Shown in pieces: positions 9,040 to 24,000 of a DNA stretch of 64,000 nucleotides (within the stretch, counting starts at the first letter, position 1; every line of letters starts with the position of its first letter). A program made the position numbers and the translations under genes. The stretch lies in NCBI GenBank assembly GCA_963693305.1, contig OY855903.1, positions 50,191,150 to 50,255,149 on the forward strand, written 5' to 3'. The notes under the pieces were generated by a model. It saw nothing but the letters and a program-made list of their open reading frames with translations. It was not told where the DNA came from and did no database searches. This DNA is from Meandrina meandrites (lineage: Eukaryota; Cnidaria; Anthozoa; Scleractinia; Meandrinidae).

Positions 9040-12000
9040 CTGGAAAAATACAATAATGAAATAAAATTAAACGGGATTAATACAGGAACGCAGTCCAGTG
9101 CTAGAAGTCTATAGTTTTGTCTATACGACCTTTCACATAGAATCGTAAAGCAAAGAGAACACAACATATTAAGTGCTTCATCAGGATAAGGTATTGGGCA
9201 TCGAATTTGACGTCATAGCGGGTCTTTGCGGGGTATTGTACTCCGTTACAAAAATTTTTGTTTACTCCGTGCCCCTCCTCCCGTTTCCCCACAAATCAAG
9301 TTGTAATCCTTACAGTTCTACGAATTACAACTGTATAGAGGTATACGTACCGAAGATCTTCAGACCAGATTGTCTTTAAAAGATACGTCAGGCTCCTCAA
9401 CGACTTGTATTACGACAAAACGGGGAGGGTGATCACGAGGGACCCCCCCCCCCCCCCTAACATGGGAACAGCCTATTCATTTCCTTACTCTTTACTTTGT
9501 TCCCTCTCCTCATCTCGTATCCTCTTGACGTGAAATAGGAGAGGCTGTTTGCAAGTAAGCCCTCGGTTGATTTCGACATACTTTAGTAAAGGTCGGTGCA
9601 CTGACACGAAAAGTCAAAACGACGAAGTGCCATGTAACACGGGCAAAACAATGTCCTGTTCATAAAAGGAGTCATACAAGCAGCAGGGACAAAATCATGA
9701 CACTTACACACACAAGGCAACGCAGTGGGACACCTTCTCATGTAAACAAAAGTAAACTTACAAAATTCAGACGGAAAGCCATGCAGATTTGCCACCTCCC
9801 GCGGAGTAAAGTACCTTAACTTTAACACAGATAACAGTTCCGATTTCTGTTTATCATCCGTGAGATCTCTGTATCTAGTGAAGATCTGTGTGTCCTACGA
9901 AGAAGAGAGGCGTAATATATAAACTGAATCTACTGTAATTACGAAAAAACAAAAGAAGAGAGGGTTGACAGAACTCTATCAATTTTCGGACACCGGATCA
10001 TTTTGGAACTTTTGAACGAACGAAGCAGCTCTTTTGTAGGCTTCACAGACAATAATCAAGACGTGACGCTAGAAACATGTGAGGAGAGTCAGTTATTTCT
10101 TTTCGAAAGGAACTGTCAAACAAAATAATGAAACGCAAACAAACATCCAAAGAAGACATTTTTAACAAAATGAGTAACGGAGACATCAAAGAACTGAAAA
10201 CAAAAACTAAGATAGGGCATCGGTAAGCTTTCAGTCAAAGGGAACATACTTCAATATCTGCCATCTTGAGTACCGAGCCAGTTCCTTCAGCATAGTGCCC
10301 ATACCTGTTTAAATGAGGAAAAATCCATTCAGATTAAAATGAAGAACGGCTTTCTGCACTTGACCTAAAAATTGCCAACATTGATAATAATTATATCCAC
10401 TGATTTGTATTCACAATTTTTTTGCGCCTTTCCAAGCCAGAAATTGAAGTAATTTTTTACTAATATACGTCCAATGTACATCAGCCAATCACAACAAAGA
10501 CGAGATTTGCCATTAGCGATTTTCCCGCGTGTTTCAGCTACTAATACGTTGCTCTTGTTTTGAATCGTTTTTGTTTTGTGCAGTGTTTTCGCCTTAGTGA
10601 TTGTGGATTCTTGGGTACTTTTAAATGACTCTAACTGAAAACCAGACGTTAGCAAACAGCTTAATCGATGAAAATTGAAGCAATGTTTTTTACCTTCTAT
10701 TAGCGACCAAAACACTTACGCTTTTGTGAAGCAACAAGAACGTTCGGACTGGCGGTTGACAATGTCTGTGAAGAAACACACAAAGGGGGAGAAATAAAAA
10801 AAAAACGAGGTAATGCCTCCAGGATATTCATTTGAAAACTGGTTAAACACATCTCCAAACCGTATTGCTTATATGTTTTTGCTACATATACACATCTACA
10901 TTAACTGAATAAACTTGACATGGTCCATACGGACACCACAACAAGTGTTAAAAGTGTAAAGGAAAAATAGGGGACTGTGATAAAACTACGTGAATAACGC
11001 AGCCACAACAACAACAACAACCAAACTTTGCAAAAAGGTAATTCGAAAGTTCAGTGAAAAAAGAAACGGCTACAAGCTGCATGGAACTGGAGCCAGATTT
11101 AAACGGTGACAGCATGACATTCGTTGCTGACGGCCTTATGTGCTACTTAGCACGAAGAGGAGGCAGCGTAAGCGACTGCAACTTGGATTGTTTGTAAATT
11201 GCATACGTTATCTCCAACTTAAGGCTTTTATACGTAGCGACAAAACGTTGTCTTGTGCACTTCTAGTTTGCCAACACACACACACACAAAATTAATAACA
11301 TACCTACCCAAAAGAAGAGCAAATTTGCTCAAAACTTTTGCCGGGAGCAGGTATTCTTCGAAGTAGTTATCATTTTTTTCCTTCTCCAAGAATTCAGCAA
11401 TTTTTCTAGAGTTTGTGGGTTTGTGTGCTTGAACGACACGTTCATTCACTGAGCCTTCCAATCTTGAATTTCCAGTAGCTTGAAGGCATTTGGAGCAGAC
11501 GGTGTTAAGTTTCTCTCTGTCGGTGCCATCCACATTGCATTCTATCGCAGGTGACTGCCCATTGTTAGTATTTTTTCCTTCATTTGTTTTATACTTGGGT
11601 TCCGCTGCACGATCATTTCCACAATCACAGCATTGATAATCACTTCGATTAAGTGCATTGCAATACGGCAAGCTCTCCATGATCTGTCAAAGTCAACGTA
11701 AAAACCGGCATGAATCAAATACATTAACGTACTGCCGAACAATGTAAATATTCTTAATTTCACTAGTTCTTGAAAAAAAGTCTGGTTCCTTGTCATCTTT
11801 CTCTACGCTTTTCGTTTATTCTAAGTTCCTTAACATCAGATAAATGAATACCAGTTTTTTTTATTCCACGAAACAAAAAGAATGTGTGCAGGGCAAACAA
11901 CTGAAACAACAACAACAAAACAAGCGCGTTTGAACTAGCAGTCCGTCTTCTGTGATCGTAAGTAACTGCCAAGCCAAGTCGAATGGCAAGTAAGGGACAC

Positions 12001-15000
12001 TTCCTGCACGCAAAACCTTCCCTTAGCAGAGCAAACTATCGGACTACCGGCCACCTTTCTTACACATGCAAGGTTGGCTTTAGAAAAAAAATCACACTAT
12101 AATCAAACTCTCCCTAGTGTCCCATACTTACCAAATTCAACACGGTCTTATCACTTCCCCCATTTTACGTAAATTGATAGAAAATGGAGGTAGATAGTTA
12201 TAAAGGCCGCCAAAATTCTTTGTGAAATGTTTTTTTTTTTCTGGCCTTAACCATATCATCTAAGGTCGAGTTGTGCATAAGCAGAGTTGTTTACTGTTAG
12301 AACAGTAAAGAATTCAACGCAGCCTATTCTGTTTCACTCTGTAACCCTTAGCCTACCATCCATAAAGACATCTCCAGAATATCAACACTCAAAGGAGCAG
12401 AAGCAGAGTACCTGTAGTGTACATTGTGGTTACCTCATCGCGTGTAGGAAAGTGAAACTGAAGAGGTTTCTTTTTAGCTAGAAGGTAGTACCTCAGCCGA
12501 GAATTTGGGATTCCAAACTAAAAGCAACAAGGTATCGTTAGCTTTATATTTGTTCACAAAGGACATCAACTGTAACTTTATATACTAATTTAACAGACTG
12601 GCTCTAAGCAACTGACCTAAAGAAAGCGGCCAATTCTGTCAGTTCTCTAGCGAAAATCTTTCAGTGATCTTTTAAGACCTTCGAGAGGATTTGCGAAGAT
12701 CCTATCGCATAGTTATTGAGAATCTTAACAAAAATCCTCAAGGATCTCTAAGACATCCTCGAACGTCTTGCCAAAATCGTCAAACTTTCCCAAAATATCT
12801 TTAAATATCTTTGAAAGGTCTCGAAGGATCCTTAGCTTTAACGTCAGGGCATGCAAAAACAATTTCCTAGCCCCATTGTATGTATTTATTTTTACTCTGC
12901 ATATACAAGAAGAAGCCAACAGACTATACCTGAGAAGGAGATAACAAGAACTCCTGTTGAAAGGAATGAAACGGTGGTTAACTTGATAATACTTTACAGC
13001 AAACAACATCGCATAACGTATTGTTCGTGTACCTGATAGCAGTAACCACAAGCCTTCAGCGTTCCTACAAAATGTTCTCTAGAGTACAAAAAAAAAATGA
13101 CAACTGCAGTTTAAGTTACTATTATTATAATTTAGTTTGTAAGAATGCAACTATATCAACGGATAAATGATAAAGTCGGACTAAGGAAGACCGTGAAGTG
13201 AGAGTTCAGTACCGCGTTCACACTAGGAAAAAAAACATGTTTAGTCTTATCAGAATTGGGACGGTTTTGACCTTGAACAGTGTTCACATTAGAAAGTGCA
13301 AAGTTTTTATTACACGTATATTGCGCATTTTAATTGCATTCTTCACAATGACTTCATTACCTTGTATCAGAAGTTTCAAATCCTTTAACATTTTCCATTA
13401 AAATGTAGTCCGGTGATTTTGACATCCTGTCAAAAATGCATATAACTCACAGTTATAAATGTTTCATGCTAACAGTCCATTTTCAAAAGCATAACATGAC
13501 ATTGTTTAAGGTGGCTCATAACAGTTTAGTCAGAATTAGACATGCCTGTTTTAGGTGTTCTATCACAGCTATACCAATAATGTTTAGAAAAATCTTTTAG
13601 TACAGACTTGTACAAGTTTTACCAATGAACAAATTGACGTCATTGTGACGTCAAAAATCGTTGCCATGGCAACGTCATATGAGGTCAAAGATACCCTATT
13701 TTGGACCTTTTGAGGTTAATAACTCAAAAACTACTCGGTGAAAGTTCTTGTTTTTGATATATTTTTATCCAACTGACAAAAGAGAAATTTTCGCAAATTT
13801 TTAAAAAAATTTGTAGGTAGGATTCGAAGCTACGTCATTTTTTCACGAATTTAAGGTGGCTCTGAACCCTACCTACAGAATTTTTTTAAACATTGTTAAA
13901 TTGCTTGTTTTGCTCAGTAGGCAAACATATATGAAAAACAAAAACTTTCACCGTCTAGTTTTTAAGTTATTAGCCTCAAACGGTAGAAAATAACGTATCT
14001 TTGACCTCATATGACGTTGCCATGGCAACGAATTTTGACGTCATAGCAACTGAAATTTTTTCATTGATAAAACCTTTACAAAGTTGTATTAAAAGTTTAA
14101 CCTCGACGTTATTGGTGTAGCTGCAATAGAATACCAAAGACCGGAATATCTAAACCCCTTCGAGCCACCTTAATGTCTTGATTAGCGTAAACAACCACTT
14201 GGAGTTAATCTATCAAGAAAACCAAAACAGATCACAAATGCATTTTGTATATGTTAACTAGGGGTGCGTCCATTAGGGAGTGTAAATTTTCAAAACTGGC
14301 GAAAGCAATTCCCAACTGACGATAAGTGGAAGCCCTGTACCCCAAAGTACAAGAAAAAAGCCTCGAACGAAAACAAAGCAAAGTATGGGGAATGCAAGTA
14401 GCGTCTCTCGTCAGTTAGAAAGTGATTCTTGACTATTGATGACTGCTATTAAAATCCCTGGTTTCAATAGTCAAGAATCACTTTCTAACTGACGGGAATT
14501 TTTCAAGAATTACAAGGGATATTACTTTGCATTTTCTATACTTTACTTTTTTTCGTTCCAAGCGAAGCCCCACTCGCCTCGCTATCTTGCACTCGACCCA
14601 AACTCTTCCGCGCGTTCCGCCATTTCTGAATAAGGTGTATACGTATACTGTATATGTGTATCTACAGTAAAAATTTGAATATACGACGTCTCCAAGATGC
14701 TCCTATTACAATTACCGTACAATGACATCATCATCATCATTATCAACACTATTCGTCGCGCCTGTTGTGTCTGTTGGCGCATTCACACTATAAGTTATCG
14801 TTAATAATTATTAAGCAAACGTACTGCGGCAGGAGCTCTAGAATGCGAAGAAAACTTCTTGTCCTTGGATCTTTGGAGGCCCCTTGTAGACCAACCCTAA
14901 AGTCAAATTAAACCACAACTTAATTAACAGTCCAAGTTCGTGCCTCGTGCCCTCCTTCCCTCATGAATAGCGGTCGTTAAACGAGCCAGCAACCCTGATA

Positions 15001-18000
15001 AATTCTGATTGGTGGGCCTTAGGTATCAGACTTCTGATTGCGCAAGACAAGCTTTCAAACACATGACCATTCTCGTCCCAGAGATCTCCTTTCTTTTGGT
15101 CACTCGTAAGCCTGCCCAAGAAACACGAGCACCGCAGGAGACGAGCATGACGACTCCTTGGTGTTTCACTTCAGACCATTTTTACTGTTTTCAAAACCAA
15201 TCAAAATCGATAATGCAACGGATGTCTTGAGGTTCGTTCGCTTCTTTAAACTTGCGCAGTACGAAGCGAAAACTCAAGGTACGATAGTTCATACACAGGC
15301 ACGGTAACGTTAAGTCATTATATTACTATTTTAAAAACCTAGACGAATGTCATACCACAAATTATTTATATGAAACAAATGTGGATGTAGTTTTCTATTT
15401 TTTTTCCGCTTATTACGAAACAAACTTTTGATTATGCACTAGTGTTGTAGTGTGGACTAGAATTGAAGGCGGTTCGCGCTTCGCCGTCAGACCGTCATTA
15501 GCAAACTGGCTGTACTTCCATCTCTCGCTGATTCAACACGTTAGCAGTCTACACTTGACAGAAAGTAACAGATGTACCTTGTGAATGGCTGACAAGGCGG
15601 TGACATTAAAAACACGTCAGCTGATAGACCATCTAGGTCTTGGACCGTAAGTCCCTGCAAAACCAAAAGAAGACCTTTAATCTTGGTAAGAGTTTTACTT
15701 AAAGTTTAGATAAGACGCACATGGAGGACTAAACTAATTAACAATTAGATTATGAGGCCGAATCAACTATCACCTCATAGAAATCGAAAGTGAATAATCT
15801 TATTATTTTAGAAGAATTCTTACTCACTTTCCTTCAAATTGTCGTTTCCAATTATTTCTGTACATATGGTTTAGTATTAAACTTTGCGCTTTAGCGAAAT
15901 AGCGCGAGTACTGCATTGTCGCACATTCACCGGTTTATTTAACAAATAGACGTTTATATCTCGCGTAAGGTGAACGTCCTTCTTTTAATGTTCTCTGGAA
16001 TTGAATTATCCAGTGATATGTGACCTCCAGCCACTGCATGCTAATGGCTGATATTGTGCAATAGCTCAGCAAATCAGATTGCAGCATTAGAATGGTAGAA
16101 TTCTACTAAAAGGCCTTATGCGGGTTGACGTCGGACCCCCACCCCACCCCAAGACTCGCCTTCGAAGTGCAAACTGATGTAAATTTTATCATAAGCGAGG
16201 TACCGCAGCAGCAACCACGAAATGAATACCAATGTGAAATTTTTATGAAGGTGCCAAAAATTGGAATTAGTAAGTTTATGTATAAATGAATAAATTTGCG
16301 TAAACGAAGCAGAATTTGATTTTTTTTATCTTACGATCACTCCCATTAGAAGTTTTGGTCAATTTTCGCTGGTTTGAGCGCTTTTTCAAAAATCTTGACA
16401 ACGGCGCGATACATTTTTTGTAAACAAACACCGCGCATGCTTGATGATGCAACCTACCTCAAACCAAAGTTTTTATTATTATCATTGATTTAATGGAACA
16501 CTTCCATATTCAACGATAGCAGCCGTTTGAACCGACGAAACATTTGCGTTACAATTCACGGTTTGCAAAATCATGCTAAAATACTAAAATCAATGTTTAC
16601 ACTTTCGTGTGAACGCAGAAAGAAAGTACAGGGAACAAAGACACGTTAGATTAAAACGCATGGTGTTTATCACAGAGGAATGCAGTAGACACTGATTTGA
16701 GCTTTTGTACACAATTGTTTATTCAGTAAATTTATAACGCAGCGTTTTTCGTCGGTTCCAACTCCTCCTTTATTGTTAAATTTAAGAGTGTTCCAGAGAA
16801 AATGCAACTTTGCAATAAGATGATTTGCATCATTAATCAAGTATGATGAATGTTTTAATGTTTGCCAAGAGGCAATGGTTTGGCTAGCAGCATTGTCACG
16901 CGATCACCAGCTTACTTCATGGTCGAACAGTGAATGCTCCGAAACGTTTATTAACTGATGGCACCCATCTCGAACGCCTCTAGGACAATGTAATAGTATC
17001 CATGTTTTCATCATGAGTTTGATGTATGTAATGTTTGTGGCCGCCTATGATTTGGTAGGGCTTTTCTTCAACATTTTAATGCTGTGGAACTGCTTCAGGC
17101 TGAGCAACATCAAAAACACATTTGTACAGATGTGCAAAATATTAGCCGTTTGTCACTCTGCTTGCCAAGTTATGATCGTCGTCACGGATGCTGTAGAATG
17201 GTGGCAAGGATTCGAAAAATCCAGACAATCCTGCAATATTTTCAGGGTACTGTCGATTTGTATGATGATTCTCCAGGCTTTTAACATAACAGTCATTATG
17301 ATAATCCACTCTTATCATCGAATCCAAGAAGTATCTTCGACACTCAAAGGGATAGCAGCACTGCACATCTATTCCGCTGCGTGTTGGTGGTACAGTTGTC
17401 TTCCGCACGAGGTTCTTTCTGGATTGGTCATCATAGCTGGGTTTTTTTCTGCCATAGGGTTTGCTCTTCTTCTGTTCGCCGCATCTTCGAGAAATAATCT
17501 TCACGACGAAGTCAAGGGCACGACCCCAAAAGCTTCGAGGCCAACAGGTTCTTTGCTATGGGACTTTTGTGAAGTGGTTATACCGTTTTTCTTCCAGTTC
17601 TGTTTTGTTGTATACTTAGTAGTAATTGTAACGTCTTCTTTATATACTAGTCTTTTGGACATCATGATTCCATCATTTACGAGATTTGCTGTCGGAATCG
17701 CTGTACCAACATTTTTAATGGAATTGATTTATTCAGGCTTTGAAGAAGAATATGAAAGTGGAAAAGTTGTAGTTATGTAGAAGCAAATATTCAAATACTG
17801 GACACGAAAAAGGACATGAACAGTCATGCATGTGGAAAACGAGAAACTAATTTCTCCAAGAAGAGTGTTCCTGACATTTACATAACATGAACTGCCTCAT
17901 GGAACCATTCAGCCGCAAACGATCACATATTGTTGAAGCGGAACTTATTTAGGATTACAGTGCAGGTAGCTGCAATCCATTTCAAGCATATAGTCTGTGC

Positions 18001-21000
18001 AACTTTTAACTGCTCACTCTGTCCTTCGTTCTTCAGTTTCTAAACATCACATTTGCATCTACAGTTAGATATCTAAATGGTTCACTTGTAATGGCTAAAG
18101 GGTTGCATTGTGCGCCATAGAATCCGTTGAAACAGTAAATGAAGTGGCCACCGACAAGTGCTAAAACGTGAAAGAAAAAAATGTCCAATGAAATGTATTT
18201 GTAAAGTAATGTCAGGGACATTTAAACCATAAAAAGTACTCGAGACAAAGTCTAGCTTACTGTCCTCACAAAACAAACAAACAATCATTCTACAGTACAA
18301 TACAATTTTTGGTGTCATATGCAACAAAGCACAACAACACTTCTCTGAAATGGTTTTCAGATTGTATTTGTATTCGTATGCATTTAATGCATAACCAGTA
18401 CTTTCTAATCAAACAAAACCTCATATTACACGCAACGTTTCAACGCCAATGAGTAATATAAAAAGCCGAAAGTAAGCAAGAATGTTTAAGACAAAATGGC
18501 CAGTTTATACTTTGTCCTCAGTAAATGTTTTCATTGTTTATTTTTTCTAAGTGGAACAGTTCAAGTAGTCGCACTGTAAACTTGGTCCAGAAATTGCTTC
18601 AATAGACCTTTTTCGCTTGGGCGGTTTGTTTTCCCATTACAGAACACGTGATATTCTCTAGAGAATTTTTCTTTTATCCACATAAAATTTATTCATTCAT
18701 ATACATGCGACTATTTGGAAATTTGAAAGCAAGAATTCTCAAGAGTATCATCACATGGTCTGTAATGGGGCAACAAAACGCCCAAGCGACAAAGGTCTAT
18801 TGGCTAATTAAAGCGAGGAAGGCGAAGATGACAGTTGTCGAAGAGTGAAGGTGCACCTTGACATTTGTGCCACTCACCGTTCTTGCAATTTGACTGCCCA
18901 GTTGAAACAATAGCCGTTAGAGAAACGTCAAAAAGATATCAACAATTTGTCAAAATTAAATCAAAAACTTTGACAAGGGGTAACGCACAGCCCTGTGACG
19001 GCCAAACAGCGAACACCGAATTCTTCGAAACGCTACTAACCGACAGCGCACATCTCGACCGCCAGTACGACATTGTAATAGTATCCACGGTTTCATCATG
19101 AGTTTGATGCATGGAATTTTTGTAACCACCTTCGATTTGGTAGCAGTCTTCTTCAACATGGTTATGCTGTGGAATTGCTTCAGACTGAACAAAATCAAGA
19201 ACACGTTTGTTCAGTTATGCAAAGTATTAGCTGTTTGTCACTCTGCTTGCCAAGGTATGATTGTTCTCACGGATGCTGTAGAATGGTGGCAAGGATTCGA
19301 GAAATCCAGACAATGCTGCAATATTTTCAGGGTACTGTCGATTTGTATGATGGTTCTCCAGGCTTTTAACATTACAGTGATTACGACAATCCATTCTTAT
19401 CATCGAATCCAAGAAGTATCTTCTTTACTTATAGGAATAGCAGGACTTCACCTTTATTCCTCGCTGGCCTGGTGGTATAGCTGCCTTCCTCAAGAGCTTC
19501 TTTCGTTTTCTGGGATAACCGTTACAGTTGTGTTTGTTTCTGCCGCAGTGTTTGCTCTTCTGCTGTGCGCCGCAGCTTTGAAAAATAATATTTGCAACGA
19601 AGTCAAGGACGCGACCCCAGAAACTACGATGACAACATATTGGGACCTTTGTAAAGAGATTACACCGTTTTATATCAAGGGTTGCTTTCTGGTGTACTTT
19701 ATAGTCATTGTAACGTATCCTTTATCTACTAGCCTTCTGGAGGTTATGATTCCATCATTTACGAGATTTGCTGTTGGAATCTTTATACCGATACTTCTCA
19801 TGGAATTGTTTTATTTAGGCTTTGAAGAAGAATATGAAAGTGGAAAAGCTGTAGTTATATAGAAGCAAAATATTCAAATACTAGGTATGAACAAGGACAT
19901 GAACAGTTATGCATGTGAGAAAAGAGAAACTTACATCTGTAAGAAGAATGTTGTCGGATAGAACGATTTCGCATAACTCGACTTTTATATGCTAATGAGG
20001 AAGAACAATAGAGTTTTCAAATTTTTTTTCCCTTTCTTTAGCCCTTGTTATAATATGATTTTTTGGTATTTTTTGTACTTAAGTATTGCTTTTAAGTTCT
20101 GCAAGCATATTTTGGTTTTCCCCCCAGATTGGACCGTTAGACGGACAGATTGTTCTCTCACTCTGTCAGCAACAACATAAAAAAAAAAAGAGTTCAAGAA
20201 CGGCATTTTTTGTTTGGTGTTGTTTGGCATACCTGGGACATAGGTACGCACGTTGGTATAAACGCAAATTGAAAATCTCTATTGTTCTTCCTGATTAGCA
20301 TTTAATGGTACTCATTAGCATATGAAAAACGACTTATGCGAAATCGTTCCATTTACATCATAACATGAACTAACTCTAATGGAACCATTCAGCTGTAAAC
20401 GATCACATATTGCTAAAGCGAAACTTGTTTGGGTTTTACTTTAAAGTGTACATGTAGGTAGTTGCGATTCATTTTCAAAAAAAAAAAAAACAAGGAAGAC
20501 CACCAACACACATGATGCTTGGGCCAGGGATGCAACCCAGGCCACACTGGTGTGCGGAGATGAGTGCTCTCACTTCTGCACCATCTCTGCATTAATTTTT
20601 GAAACAAGTAGTAGTATCGGACGAGCAAGTGAACTACCTTCACACTTTCAGCACTAAATGACTGGGGCTTTTTTCAAATTTAATTAATAGACCCTTTATA
20701 CCCCCATGTACGATGTACCATTTGAAAGCCTTTGACTAATGCATTCCAAAAATCGCATCAATAATCACGGAAGAAGTGATAGTTTTGACAAACACTGGCT
20801 TTAAAAGAAAGAACGAAAAAGTTCAAAAAAGTCAAAATGTTCATAAATATCAAGAATATACAATATTTTACACCTCTCAGTGAATAGTTTTATAACAAAT
20901 GCATTGGACACCATCAAATTGTAGAAAAAAGTTTAAGGTGTGGTGAACCATATCATGCATGGGGTGAAGGCAGTTAAATATTTATGCTTTCAATGGGCAG

Positions 21001-24000
21001 ATCTTTACAAGACGGTTTGGGTGTTTAAATTTCATCAACATCGGACAGATTTGAACCAAAACAATGTTAATTTTTGCGATTTTAGTGAATTGCGCGAAAA
21101 TCGCTAAATTAAGTAATCACTAAAATCACAGTTACTAACTATGCTAAAATTTATCTCAGTCAAATTTAAAACGCGTTACATTTAAGTACTCCAAATGGTT
21201 TACACAGGGCATCTGACAGGATGCGGTGGTGCGGATCCGCATAATTCACCGACTTCCGCATCTTCCGCATCTTGAGAACATTTTCCGCATAAAAAAAGAG
21301 AAATTTGTTTCATATTAATGATTAAGCAGCTGTTTACCATCCTCACAAACATAAATTTCGAAGAAATTGATTATTTTGAAACAGTTTTCTCCCAAAATAG
21401 CGACGAAAACACGGCACTTCGATCGTGAGCAATTTTTAACCTCCAGGCGTTCCACGCGTCTTTTAGTGATGGGCCTGGACACGAGTTGTCTTCTTTCGCT
21501 TCTTTCGCTCGTTCGGTCTATCGAAAATTCTTCTGTGGTTATATGGATAAATTTGTCATCAAAGAGACCAAGAAGAAGGATCCCCACTTCGCTGTACACT
21601 TGCCACAAGTTGATTTACGGGCTAGATGAGCGACGAATTAAGTGAAGCGAGCTTGAGGCCGCAAAGTGGCCTGTGAGCGACGTGCCATAATGGATGAAGA
21701 CGAAGGACTTTGTTGAAAGTCTAATATCAGCAAAGGATTGAGCGAACCAGTATCCTGGAGTTTTCTATGTAGATAATGGATTGTTATTTTGTTCAACGTG
21801 CAATGTTGTAGTAGATCACGTAGCACCTTGAATTGTATTGTTCATGCATAAGAAGAAAATCAACTTCAGCCAACAAAATAACGGTTGTGTTATTTTCATT
21901 GAACATCGCATAATTGATAACTTAAAGATAATTTCATAACATACCAAATACAAATGAAAATAATTGGAAAAGCCCAAATACCAATATAATTTTTTCTGTT
22001 TAAAATTAGCCTGCGAGCAGACTCTCGGCTTCTGGGGCAGCTCGATTTCGGCTGCATGAAAAGATGTGATTTTTGGCGAGCGAAGCGAGCCGAAAATTTT
22101 CCGCATAATCCGACGTGTTTTCCGCATAATCAACACTTTCTTCCGCATAATGTTCCTGAAAATTTCCGCATAATTTGTGATTTTTTTCCGCACCCTATCA
22201 GATGCCCTGTTTACATGATATCGCCATTTTTTAAATTCTCATTAAATCACTAAATTGAATAACCCCTAAATCTTGCTCAGGAAAAAAAAATCGCTAAAAT
22301 TAGTAGCCACTAACAATAGTAATACCTCAATATAAAATACCTCTTCGGGCTTCAGTTCATTTTTCTGCTTTTTTCTCCTTTTCTTATCTTTTTTTTTTTT
22401 CTGTAGTTGTTGTCCTTCTACTGGGCTTGCTTTCAAGTCAAGAATTCCATGGGTGGCACAGGTGCCAATGGGTTAACACACACACGAAAAAACTGAAATC
22501 CATCATTCTTCAGAATTTTGAGCTTGCTTTCGATAGGTTGAACAAATTTATTACAAAAGGACTCATGTTTTGAAAAGTTTTGTCTCGTGATTCACCCACT
22601 GACACCTGGAGAGCTCAATCAACCCAATCACTCTGATGTGGGTATCATTGGAAAGATCTCAACCCCCAGCATTCTTCTAATCTTACTCTTACTACATTAA
22701 CATGAGTATAACTGATGCCTTTCATGGATAAATTAAAGGAGCGAAGTGGAACAAAGGTCATTAAGCTTGTCATGGATGGTTATGGGCAGGACAGGTTAAG
22801 GTACAGTGTAAATTCTCCATAAATTCGCCACTAGTGGCCCCTAAGGCCGGAGCTCATCCCAGTTTCAGCAGCATGAAGTGACTAGGAGTATTTCTACCCC
22901 CCCCCCCCCCCCCTGGACCCCCCCCCCCCCCCCCCCCCCCCCCCTGGATAGGATACTGGTCCTTTGCAGGGTTTCCCCCAGCAGTTAATTTACCGATACC
23001 CATTTATACACCTGGTTGGAGGGAGGCACTGTGAGAATGAAGTGTCTTGCCCAAGAAAACAACACAGTGCCCGGCCAGGGCTGCGACCCGGACTGCTTGA
23101 TTCAGCGCCCAGCGCACTGACCATTAGGCCACTTAGCAACTCCCGACGGCACAGGTGCGAATGGGTTTATAAAATATTACTGTTGAAAATAACAAGATTA
23201 CTTCCTATCATTTTACCATACTTGTATTAATTGTATTATGTGCAAAGCGGATTTAGAATGGTTGATGATATCAGTTCAATCAAAGGGCTCTTTTCTGAGC
23301 AACCTTTAAAATGACTGTACACGTTGTAAATTTTGCAGCATGCTTCTGACACTAATACATGTAAATGAAAAAAGTGCTTTAACATTAAGCACAAACCAGC
23401 TAAGCAGATACACTGGCTCCCTCATGCAAAACTTAGTTACTCAGAATTAAAAACTGGGCATAGACTGTTCATCCATTGGAATTTTTGGGGGAGGATTAGT
23501 TTTGGCCCATGCGGATGTTAGGGGGTTTAGTTTTGGCCCATGGGAATAGCGGCAGGGTTCTCAATAGAAAAACTAACAGTCATTTCTTTGGTGTACACAG
23601 GCGTGGCATGGTTGAAGGCTGTCATAAATTTGTTTTTAATTGAACAGTTTAATATAAATTTAATGTCAACAGCACCATCACAATCATAAACAGCAATATT
23701 TGTTGACAAAATAATTATAAATTTTTGCAACTAAAACATTGCCTTTTCTTCATTTAGACATCACCAGAGACACAATCCAACAGCATACATAAAGTACATT
23801 CATCCAAGGGCTGCAATGCATTATAGGCCAATTTTCTGTGTTTTAGCCCATATTTTTATGATAAAAGCAAACAAAACCAGATCTACTGAGAGTAACTGTT
23901 GTTTAAACTTTTAATTTATTGTGTGACTGATTTTATGGCAAACAGAATGGAAAAGCAGGTTGCCCAGATGAACTATTGAGGACCTTTCTCAGCACAACAC

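Noticed and set aside
12725..13051. Minus-strand coiled-coil-like frame
   Set aside because: It derives from a degenerate minisatellite in a TRDMT1 intron and overlaps the true CGYCYQ exon in another frame.
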